A DNA stretch of 64,000 nucleotides, taken from positions 1 to 64,000 of the forward strand of contig JACRIN010000083.1 in NCBI GenBank assembly GCA_016220085.1. Direction: 5' to 3'. The position numbers were made by a program, and so were the translations under genes. Source of the DNA: Planctomycetota bacterium. Lineage in GTDB: Bacteria; Planctomycetota; UBA1135; GCA-002686595. Below the pieces are notes generated by a model. It ran no database searches. It was given only the letters and a program-made list of their open reading frames with translations, and was not told where the DNA came from. Shown one piece after another: positions 52,094 through 59,906 of the stretch (position 1 is its first letter; the number at the start of each line of letters is the position of its first letter).

Positions 52094-54229
52094 ATGCACT
52101 CCCCAATCCTGTCCGCTCGCGTCGCGCTCGCTACGCGCACAGCGTTCACGCTCGCGCTCCCCGCGCTCGCCTTCGCCCAGGAATCGCAGTCGACGACGAC
52201 TCCGTCGAGCCAAGAACTCGCGCGCGACGCCGACATCCCCGAGGTGGTCGTCACCGAGACCTCCGTGCCCGCCGCACAAACGGTCCAGCGCACGCCGCTC
52301 GACAACACCGCCGGCCGCGACGTGCTCTCGCCCGAAGAAGTCGAGGAAGCCGGGACGATGAACGTCCAAGAGCTCTTGCGCCGGACGCCGAGCGTGATGA
52401 TCAGCGAGGAGTCGGGCTCGGACTCGCTCCCCAATCTCGCGCTGCGCGGCGTCACCGGCAACGACGGCGTGTTCCGCAGCACCAACGTCTCGATGTACGT
52501 CGACGGCATCCCGCTCGCTTCCGCGCCGTACGGGCAAGCGGGCGCGTCGGGCTTTCCGCTTTCGCTCGAGCGCGTCTGGGCGGTCGACGTGCAGCGCGGC
52601 GGCGCGAGCGTGCGCTACGGGCCGAACAACGTGTCGGGCGTCGTCAACTTCCTGACGCGCCCGATTCCTTTCCGGCCGACGTTCGAGACCCGCGCGAAGT
52701 TCGACAGCTTCGACAACCTGACGCTCTACGAAGCGTGGGGTGACACCGTCGGCAAGTTCGGATACCTGTTCGAGGCGGTCTACAAGGACGGCAACGGTTA
52801 TCGAGAGCACGGCGACTACCTGCTCCAGAACTACTCGCTGAAGACGAGCTACGCGTTCACCGAGGACTTCCGCGCGCTCGTGCAGCTCGAGAAGTTCGAC
52901 GACGACTCCGATCAGCCCGACGGGCTCGATCTGGCGAGCTTCGAGGCGGATCCGCTGCAGTCGCTCTCGCGCCAGAACCGCTTCCAGTTCGATCAAGACC
53001 GCGCGAACGTCAAGCTCGAATGGGATCTCGGCCCGAAGACGCGCGCCGACCTGATCACCTACTACTACGACACCCAGCGCTCGTTCGAGCTCGGCAGCCC
53101 GCTCTTCTACGGCGACAACCCGACGTACATCCAAGCGACGCCGCGGCCGATGAGCGTCTGGGCGATCCAGCCGCAGCTCAGCCACGAATGGATGTGGGGG
53201 GACGTGCGCTCGAACCTGATCGCCGGCGTGCGCTACCTGCGCGAGGACATCGAGCGGCGCACCGAGCGCAACTTCCCGAACGGCACGCAGGTCGACGTCA
53301 ACGGCGACGAGTCGGTCTACGACACGGGTTCCGCGTTCGTCGAGAACACGTTCACGTTCGGGCGTTGGAAGGTGACGCCGGGTCTGCGCTACGAAGCGAT
53401 GGACCTGAACATCGAGAGCACGATCGGCTCGACCGCCGGCGCGAAGAACGACACGTACTTCACCGAGCTCCTGCCCGCGCTCAGCGCCTCCTATCTGCTC
53501 TCCGACGACTGGGCGGTGTACGCGAGCGCTTCATCGTGCCTCCAACCGCCCGCGGTGACCGCCTTGAACCTCGCCGGCCACTCGCAGGACCTCAGCGCGC
53601 AGTTCGCGCGCGAGTACGAGCTCGGCACGCGCGTGCAGTCCGAGGACGGCTCGCTCGCCGCCGACCTGACCGTGTACCAGATCGACTACACCGATCGCCT
53701 CGAGGCCGATCCGAACAACTTCAACGTGCTCGAGAACGTCGGCAGTTCGCGTCACCAGGGCGTCGAGCTCACGCTCGACAAGGATCTGTCCGACGTGGTC
53801 GTCGAAGGCCTCGGCGTGTGGTCCGCGATCGCCTACAACGACTCCGAGTACACCAACGATCTCTACGACGGCAACCAGCTGCCCTCCGCGCCGCACTGGA
53901 TCGCTTCGTGGGGCGCGCGCTACGAGCACGAGAAGAGCGGCATCACCGTCGGCGTCGACGGCGTCTACGTCGGCAACTCGTACTCCGATCGGCTGAACAC
54001 CGAGGACCTCGCGAGCAACGGCCAGGTCGGCGTCAAGCCGCAGTACACGCTCTGGAACGCGCACGTCGGTTGGGGAAAGAAGCTCTCCGACGGCTGCCGG
54101 CTGCGGATGCAGGTCAACGCGCGCAACGCCTTCGACGAGGGATTCTTCGACGTGCGCGTCGCGCGCGGCCTCTTCCTCGGTGCTCCGTTCAGCTATGGCG
54201 CCGAAATCGGCCTGACCTTCGAGTTTTGA
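52094..54229 (+). CDS. TonB-dependent outer-membrane receptor (FecA-like)
   Basis: 711 aa, ATG start. A signal peptide ending near LAFAQ is followed by a TonB-box-like PEVVVTE (49-55) and a plug domain (about 65-190: DVLSPEEVEEAGTMNVQELLRRTPSV, LALRGVTGND, RGGASVRYGPNNVSGVVNFLTR). A ~22-strand barrel then ends in the terminal aromatic residue (GLTFEF). No N-terminal signalling (STN) domain is present. Overall pattern is closest to ferric dicitrate/siderophore receptors, but carbohydrate-importing receptors look alike. The next gene begins 2 bp after the stop, implying a joint function. No TonB-ExbB-ExbD genes nearby. Confidence 0.88.
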   Translation: MHSPILSARVALATRTAFTLALPALAFAQESQSTTTPSSQELARDADIPEVVVTETSVPAAQTVQRTPLDNTAGRDVLSPEEVEEAGTMNVQELLRRTPSVMISEESGSDSLPNLALRGVTGNDGVFRSTNVSMYVDGIPLASAPYGQAGASGFPLSLERVWAVDVQRGGASVRYGPNNVSGVVNFLTRPIPFRPTFETRAKFDSFDNLTLYEAWGDTVGKFGYLFEAVYKDGNGYREHGDYLLQNYSLKTSYAFTEDFRALVQLEKFDDDSDQPDGLDLASFEADPLQSLSRQNRFQFDQDRANVKLEWDLGPKTRADLITYYYDTQRSFELGSPLFYGDNPTYIQATPRPMSVWAIQPQLSHEWMWGDVRSNLIAGVRYLREDIERRTERNFPNGTQVDVNGDESVYDTGSAFVENTFTFGRWKVTPGLRYEAMDLNIESTIGSTAGAKNDTYFTELLPALSASYLLSDDWAVYASASSCLQPPAVTALNLAGHSQDLSAQFAREYELGTRVQSEDGSLAADLTVYQIDYTDRLEADPNNFNVLENVGSSRHQGVELTLDKDLSDVVVEGLGVWSAIAYNDSEYTNDLYDGNQLPSAPHWIASWGARYEHEKSGITVGVDGVYVGNSYSDRLNTEDLASNGQVGVKPQYTLWNAHVGWGKKLSDGCRLRMQVNARNAFDEGFFDVRVARGLFLGAPFSYGAEIGLTFEF

Positions 54230-54231
54230 CG

Positions 54232-56319
54232 ATGTCCGGACCTCGTTCGACCTCCGTGTCCTCCACCTCGCGCCTCGCGCTCGCCGCGGTCTTGCTCGCG
54301 CTCGCCGCGTGCGGCGCTCCGAAAGCCCGCGTCGCGGCGCCCGTCGCCGACGCGCCGCTCGCCGACGCCCCGGCAACGCGCGAATTCGAGATCCGTGGCG
54401 AGCGCGCGTGGCTCGGCGGCCAAGAGATCGACCTCTGGGGCGTGCGCTGCGGCAACGCTCTGCACAGCTGGGCGGTCACCGAGCGCCACGTGCGCGCGCT
54501 CGACGACTACGCGGCGCACGGCGTCAACTTCCTCGGCGTCTACGTGCAGGGCAGCAACGGCGGTTGGCCGGATGCCGACGCCGGGCTGAACGGCTTCCGA
54601 CCCGACGGCAGCCTCAAACCCGACGTCGCGGCGCGCCTCGAGTGGCTCGTGCGCGAAGCGGATCGGCGCGGCATGGTCGTGTTGGTCGGGCTCTTCTCGC
54701 CTCGCAAGGACGAAGCGCTGCACGGCGAGCCCGCGGTGCGACGCGCGATCGAGGAGACCGCGCGCTTCCTCATGGAGCGCAACCTCGAGAACGTGCTCGT
54801 CGACTTGATGCACGAGTTCGACCACACCGAGCGCGCGGACCAAGAGCTCCTGCGCGAGCCCGACGGCGCGGCGAAGAAGGCGAAGCTGACGCGCTGGTTC
54901 AAAGCGGTCGCGCCGTCGATCGAGGTCGGAGTGTGCCCGTACGAGAAGTCGCCGACGACCGACACGTACCCCGGCATGGACGTGCGCATCGTGCAGAAGT
55001 CGATGGCGATCCCGAGCTCCGGCTTCGTCGTCAACGTCGAGACGCAGAAGCAGGATGCGTACGAGAACGACGGCGTCTTCGGTCCGGGCCAGTTCGACGC
55101 GGTCTTCTCCGACTGCGAGCGCTACCTCGCCAGCCCGAACGCCGTGATGCTCTTCCACGCCGCGTACCTGCAAGGCATCGGCAACTACAGCGGCACCGCG
55201 CCTCACGCGGAGCTCGGCGGCTACGGCACGACCACCGGCGACCGAGGCGTGCGCTTCTACTTCGACTGGGTGCGCGACCACGTCGGTCGTTGGGAGTATC
55301 CGCGGCACGTTCCGGCTGCCGCGGGCGTCGCAGGCGCCACCGGGGGCGCGACGGTCGCGGATCCGGAGCCGAAAGCCACGCGCGAGTTCGAGCTGCGCGG
55401 CGGCGAGCCCTTCCTCGGTGGCGCACCGGTCAAGCTCTGGGGCTTGCGCGTCAACAACTCACTGATGAGCCCGGCGGTCACCGAGCGCTTGCTCCACAAC
55501 CTCGACCACTACGCGGAGCACGGGATCAACTTGATCAGCGTCGCGCTCCAAGGCACCAACGGCGGCTTCCCGGACGTCGATGCGGGGCCGAACGCGTTCA
55601 CGCCGGACGGCCGCTTGATCGGCGGGTTCAAGAAGCGCCTCGAGCTCGTCGTCCGCGAGGCCGATCGCCGAGGCATGGTCGTCTGCATCGGAGTGATGAT
55701 GCCGCGCAAGGACCAGCTCGTGCGCGACGAAGCCGCGGTCGAGAACGCCTTGGAGGAGACCGCGCGGTTCCTCGAGCAGCGCAAGCTCCGCAACGTGCTC
55801 GTCAACCTCTACCAGGAGTTCAATCACCCCACGCGCATCGATCACGAGGTCTTCCGCGAGCCCGACGGCGACGCGAAGAAGGTTCGGTTGACGCAGTGGT
55901 TCAAGGCGGTCGCGCCCGACGTCGAGGTCGGCATCTGCCCCAACCACCTCTCGGGTTCTCCCGCCGCGTACACCGGCTGCGACGTGGTGATGTTCCACGA
56001 GGACATGCCGATTCCGGCCGAGGGCTTCGCGCTGAACACCGAGACGCCCGACGAGGATCAATCCGGCGCGGAGGGCGTCTTCAACGCGTTCCAGCGCGCG
56101 CACATGGAGTCGGTCTGGGCTCGCTACGAGGGCTCGCCGCGGCTCGCGATGCTGTTCCGTTCGCCGTACCTGGAAGACGTGCGCGGCCGCCAGGGCACCG
56201 GGCCGAACCTCGAGATGGGCGGACGCGGCACCGGCGAGAACGACCGCGGCGTCCAGGTCTACTTCGACTGGGTGCGCAAGCACGCGGGCCGTTGGGTCTA
56301 CCCCACGCACGTCCCGTGA
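54232..56319 (+). CDS. Lipoprotein with two tandem TIM-barrel glycoside-hydrolase-like domains
   Basis: 695 aa from the ATG at 54232. Lipobox LLALAACG (Cys27) predicts lipid anchoring. Two homologous domains (about 50-361 and 384-695) align with a constant offset of 334 residues and no gap: GSNGGWPDAD/GTNGGFPDVD, MHEFDHTE/YQEFNHPT, FVVNVETQ/FALNTETP and FYFDWVRDHVGRWEYP/VYFDWVRKHAGRWVYP. The paired acidic residues Glu195/Glu270 and Glu529/Glu604 sit where clan GH-A enzymes (GH5-like) have acid/base and nucleophile. Catalysis is therefore plausible in both halves but unproven. Adjacent to the TonB receptor, it may process or bind the imported ligand at the cell surface. Confidence 0.75.
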   Translation: MSGPRSTSVSSTSRLALAAVLLALAACGAPKARVAAPVADAPLADAPATREFEIRGERAWLGGQEIDLWGVRCGNALHSWAVTERHVRALDDYAAHGVNFLGVYVQGSNGGWPDADAGLNGFRPDGSLKPDVAARLEWLVREADRRGMVVLVGLFSPRKDEALHGEPAVRRAIEETARFLMERNLENVLVDLMHEFDHTERADQELLREPDGAAKKAKLTRWFKAVAPSIEVGVCPYEKSPTTDTYPGMDVRIVQKSMAIPSSGFVVNVETQKQDAYENDGVFGPGQFDAVFSDCERYLASPNAVMLFHAAYLQGIGNYSGTAPHAELGGYGTTTGDRGVRFYFDWVRDHVGRWEYPRHVPAAAGVAGATGGATVADPEPKATREFELRGGEPFLGGAPVKLWGLRVNNSLMSPAVTERLLHNLDHYAEHGINLISVALQGTNGGFPDVDAGPNAFTPDGRLIGGFKKRLELVVREADRRGMVVCIGVMMPRKDQLVRDEAAVENALEETARFLEQRKLRNVLVNLYQEFNHPTRIDHEVFREPDGDAKKVRLTQWFKAVAPDVEVGICPNHLSGSPAAYTGCDVVMFHEDMPIPAEGFALNTETPDEDQSGAEGVFNAFQRAHMESVWARYEGSPRLAMLFRSPYLEDVRGRQGTGPNLEMGGRGTGENDRGVQVYFDWVRKHAGRWVYPTHVP

Positions 56320-56406
56320 GCCCCGCTCGACGCCTACGCGTCGGACTCGCCGCGCGAACGCAGCAGAACTGACGACGGCGCGCAATCGCTGCCGCGAGAA
56401 CTCAGC

Positions 56407-56424
56407 CGCGCCGACGTCGGCGCG
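56407..56424. terminator. 18-bp GC palindrome between convergent genes
   Basis: CGCGCCGACGTCGGCGCG is fully self-complementary and lies immediately before the methyltransferase stop codon, facing the end of the tandem-domain lipoprotein gene. It may end transcription from either side; no T-tract. Confidence 0.3.
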
Positions 56425-57228
56425 TCAACGTCGACGCGCGACGACTTCCATCCCGGCCTTGTAGCGCTCGCTGATCGCGTAGTGGATCGGCTCGAGTCCG
56501 CACTCGACGAGCAAGGCGCACAGGCGCTCGCGTCCGAAGTTGTGGTGGTGCTCGAGCTCCGACCAGTACGGGTTCTGCCCGCGCTGGTCGAGCCACTTCC
56601 ACGCGAACGAATCCATGTTCGGGCACGAGACCATCAGCAGCCCGTGCGGCGCGAGCAGGTTCTTGACCTTGACCAGCGCCTGCTTCGGCAGCGCGATGTG
56701 CTCGAGCACGTCGCACAGCGAGATCACGTCGAACCCGCGCGCGTCCTGGAACTCGATCAACGTCCGGCGCTCGACCGTGTATCCGAACTCGCGCATGCGG
56801 CGCACGCAGCTCTCGCGCAGATCGAGCCCGACGACCTCGTAGCCGAACTCCTCCGCGGTCGTCAGCAGCGAGCCGTCGCCGAAGCCGACGTCGAGCCAGC
56901 GCCCGTTGAACTCGCCGCGCAGCTCCGAAACGCGCGTGACGACCTTCGCCGAGATCCGACGCGCGGCCTCGACGTCCTGCCCCGGCGTCTGCTGCGCGTG
57001 CTCGGTCGCGAAAATGCGCGCGAGCGCGGCCTCGCTCCAATACCCGTCGGTGAAGACGTGCCCACAGGCCTGGCAGCCGACCCACGCGAGCTTCTCCGGC
57101 AGCTCCGCGCTCCACGCCGCGTGCGTGCGGCATCCGGTTTCGCCGAGCGGCACGAACGTGCGGCACTCGCAGAGCGGGCAGGTCTCGAAACGGATGCGCA
57201 GCTCCTGCGCCTGACGGAGGGCTTCCAT
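56425..57228 (-). CDS. Class I SAM-dependent methyltransferase with N-terminal zinc-ribbon-like motif
   Basis: 267 aa from the ATG at 57226-57228 (MEALRQAQELRIRFETCPLC). Cysteine pairs CPLC (17/20) and CQAC (52/55) form a zinc-ribbon-like head seen in many sugar or antibiotic C-methyltransferases. SAM motif I is GRWLDVGFGDGSLLTTAEEF, then VVGLDLRESC, ISLCDVLEHIALPKQALVKVKNLLAPHG. The substrate is unknown; the family includes NDP-sugar methyltransferases. Divergent from the GT2-TPR gene. Confidence 0.82.
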   Translation of the reverse strand: MEALRQAQELRIRFETCPLCECRTFVPLGETGCRTHAAWSAELPEKLAWVGCQACGHVFTDGYWSEAALARIFATEHAQQTPGQDVEAARRISAKVVTRVSELRGEFNGRWLDVGFGDGSLLTTAEEFGYEVVGLDLRESCVRRMREFGYTVERRTLIEFQDARGFDVISLCDVLEHIALPKQALVKVKNLLAPHGLLMVSCPNMDSFAWKWLDQRGQNPYWSELEHHHNFGRERLCALLVECGLEPIHYAISERYKAGMEVVARRR

Positions 57229-57371
57229 GTCGCGCACGATCGGTCGGAGCGGCGCCCGGCTTGAGCCCGCGCGCGCCGCGCGCCGTGGACGGCCCGAAGT
57301 CGGGCCGGGGCCCATGCCGCGATGCACCCCGGGCGCAGGTCGCGAACGCGGCGGTTCGAAAAAGGGAGGCC

Positions 57372-58451
57372 ATGGTCTCGATCGGCCTCTGCATGATCGT
57401 CCGCGACGAGGAAGCCGCGCTGCCGCGTGCGCTCGGCGCGGCGCGCGAGGTCGTCGACGAGCTCGTCGTGCTCGACACCGGCTCGCGCGACCGGAGCGTC
57501 GCCATCGCGCGCGAGTTCGGGGCGAAGACCGGCTCGTTCACGTGGTGCGACGACTTCGCCGCGGCGCGCAACGCGGCGCTCGAACTCGCGACCGCGGATT
57601 GGATCCTGGTGCTCGACGCCGACGAGGAGCTCGTCGTCGCCGGCGCGCGAGCCGCGCTCGAATCCTTCGCCGCGCGGCCCGACCGCGTCGGCCAGGTGGA
57701 GATCGAGAACGTCGACGCCGCCAACGGTCCGAGTCGGGTGCTCGTCTCGCGCTTCTTCCCTCGCGATGGGCGGCATCGCTACGTCGGTCGGGTGCACGAG
57801 CAACTCGTCCGCGACCACGGCGAGCCCACACGCGCGCCGCTCGGCGTGCGCGTTCGCCACCACGGCTACTCGGCCGCGGCGCTCGCGGCGCGCGACAAGC
57901 CGGCGCGCAACCGCGCGTTGCTCGAGCGCACGCTCGCCGACTCGCCCGACGACGCCTACGCGTGGCACCAGCTCGGCAAGACCGAGCACGTCGCGGGCCG
58001 TCACGCGGAGGCGCTGCGCGCCTTCGAGCAGGCCCTCGCGCGCGCGCGCGACCACGACGCTTGGGCGATCGAGGCCGTCGAGACCGCGTCGTACTCGCTG
58101 CGCGCGCTCGGCCGCTCCGCGCACGCGCTCGCGTTGCTCGGGGACCTCGAGGCGACGTTCGACTCGCGCGCGGACACGTGTTTCCTGCTCGCGCTGCTGC
58201 GGATGGACACCGGAGACCTGACGCGCGCCGAACGCGGCTTCCTGCGCGCGCTCGAGCTCGGTGAGCGGCCGACGACCAGCGGCGAGAGCGTGCTCTCGGC
58301 CTCGACCAGCGCTCCGGCGTTCAATCTCGGCGTGATGCGCGAGGTGCAAGGCGATCCGTCCGGCGCGCGGCGCTGGTACGAGCGCGCCCTCGCGTTCGAC
58401 CCGAACCACCGCGAAGCCCGCGCGGCGCTCGCGCGCGTCGGAGCGGGCTGA
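57372..58451 (+). CDS. GT2 glycosyltransferase with C-terminal TPR repeats
   Basis: 359 aa from the ATG at 57372, with GGGAGG just upstream (the track ORF starts 37 codons early). The N-terminal GT2 domain contains GLCMIVRDEEAALPRALG, VVLDTGSRDRSVAIAREFGA, CDDFAAARNAALELATADWILVLDADEELV (DXD = DAD) and RYVGRVHEQL. Two to three TPR units follow (DAYAWHQLGKTEHVAGRHAEALRAFEQALA; FNLGVMREVQGDPSGARRWYERALAFDPNH). This architecture is common in firmicutes and planctomycetes; acceptor unknown, possibly a protein or peptide held by the TPRs. Confidence 0.85.
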   Translation: MVSIGLCMIVRDEEAALPRALGAAREVVDELVVLDTGSRDRSVAIAREFGAKTGSFTWCDDFAAARNAALELATADWILVLDADEELVVAGARAALESFAARPDRVGQVEIENVDAANGPSRVLVSRFFPRDGRHRYVGRVHEQLVRDHGEPTRAPLGVRVRHHGYSAAALAARDKPARNRALLERTLADSPDDAYAWHQLGKTEHVAGRHAEALRAFEQALARARDHDAWAIEAVETASYSLRALGRSAHALALLGDLEATFDSRADTCFLLALLRMDTGDLTRAERGFLRALELGERPTTSGESVLSASTSAPAFNLGVMREVQGDPSGARRWYERALAFDPNHREARAALARVGAG

Positions 58452-58520
58452 GCTCGGCTGAGCACGGCCAAGCGCAGCGGAGCACTCGCGCGCGGCGGGC
58501 GAGCGGCGGCTGACCGCGTT

Positions 58521-59552
58521 TCAGCGCCGCCCGCGCCACGCGCGTTCGAGCTCGGCGCGGAGGTTCGGCTCGTTCAACAAGAAGTTCTCGCCCGGCGCCG
58601 GCCCGACGAACCACTTCCACAGGAACGCGCCGCGCAGCCAACTGCGCTCGCGTTCGACGACGCGCAGCGCGACCGCGAGGCAACGCGCTTGCAGCGAGGC
58701 GGCGGCTTCGCGCTCGGAACCGCGGGCCTCCGCGTAGCTCCACGGCTCGCGCGCGGCGCCGAGCGAGCACGGATACCCGAGCTCGGTGAACACCACCGGC
58801 TTGCCGGTGCGCTGCGAAAGCCCGCGCAGCTTCGGCACGAGCGCGTTCCACGCTTGCTCCAGCTCGGCGTCGCTCGGCTCGGCTGACGCCGCGAGCGGGA
58901 AATACGCCTGCACGCCGATCGCGTCGAGCGCATCCCAGAACGGCACGCGCTCGTAGTCGCTCCAGTTGGCGGCGTAGACGAGCTTCGCCCGGGTCCGCGC
59001 GCGCACGTCGGCGATCAAGCCGCGCCATTCACCTTCGTCGCCGAGCAACCGATCAGTCTCGTTGCCGATCGAGAACGCGTCGGCGTCGCGCACGACCTCC
59101 GCGAGCGCGCCGAGCCACGCGCGGTACGTGCTCCAGAAGCGCGCTCGCTCCTCGGGCACCGCGAAGTCGATCTCGTTGCGCGAACGGAAGCGACTGCCCC
59201 AGTACGCGAGGTGCGGCATGATCAGGATCGAGAGCCCGCGGGCGCGCGCCTCGCGGATCGGCCGCACCAGATGCTGCGGCGGAGTCTCGCTCGGGTAGCC
59301 GCGCCAACGCACGCTGCCGTCGTTCTCGATCCGCGCGTAGGGATGGATCGCGACCCAGTTGACGCCGAGCGCGCAGAGGCGATCGAGCTCGGCGGCGAAC
59401 GCGTCGGTCCCCCATTCTCGGCCGTTGGTCTGGCACGAGATCGTCACGCCGTGCACGACCAGCGCGTCCTCGATCTCCGGCGCGCGCGGCGCGACGTCCG
59501 GCGTGCGCGGCGCGACGGCGAGGCAAGCGAACGCGAGGACGAGCCGCAACAT
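58521..59552 (-). CDS. GH113-like glycoside hydrolase, probably exported
   Basis: 343 aa from the ATG at 59550-59552; a short hydrophobic start (MLRLVLAFACLAVAPRTP) suggests export, possibly lipid-attached at Cys10. TIM-barrel with two glutamates at the expected strand ends: Glu165 in FSIGNETDRLLG and Glu257 in VVFTELGYPCSLG, as in GH113 (clan GH-A) beta-mannanases. Other motifs: VNWVAIHPYARIENDGSVRW, IMPHLAYWGSRFRS, FLWKWFVGP. Substrate not certain. Stop lies 70 bp from the GT2-TPR stop (convergent). Confidence 0.78.
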   Translation of the reverse strand: MLRLVLAFACLAVAPRTPDVAPRAPEIEDALVVHGVTISCQTNGREWGTDAFAAELDRLCALGVNWVAIHPYARIENDGSVRWRGYPSETPPQHLVRPIREARARGLSILIMPHLAYWGSRFRSRNEIDFAVPEERARFWSTYRAWLGALAEVVRDADAFSIGNETDRLLGDEGEWRGLIADVRARTRAKLVYAANWSDYERVPFWDALDAIGVQAYFPLAASAEPSDAELEQAWNALVPKLRGLSQRTGKPVVFTELGYPCSLGAAREPWSYAEARGSEREAAASLQARCLAVALRVVERERSWLRGAFLWKWFVGPAPGENFLLNEPNLRAELERAWRGRR

Positions 59553-59737
59553 CTTCGGACAGCGTACCGACGGGCGCCGCGGCGCGGGAGTCGCCGCGGA
59601 CGGGCGTGCGAACTCGATCCGGCGTCGACGCCGCATGGCGAGGCGAAGGGTTCGCGCTCGCGCTGGGAGTCGACCGCAAGGCGCGCGTCCGCACGTCGGG
59701 CGTCCACTCGGCGCGCGGAGCCGCGACGGGCCGGCGG

Positions 59738-59814
<77 letters not shown>

Positions 59815-59906
59815 GCGCGAACCGCGATCGTAACGCCGAGCACGCGCGCTCGCCGCGTCGCGAAAATTGGTAGCCTCGACGGGAACCTCCGCCCCCGAGC
59901 CCCGCG

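Noticed and set aside
53020-56319. 1099-aa ORF suggesting a receptor-hydrolase fusion
   Set aside because: The first ~400 residues are a shadow of the TonB receptor in another frame; the lipoprotein has its own ATG and signal peptide at 54232.
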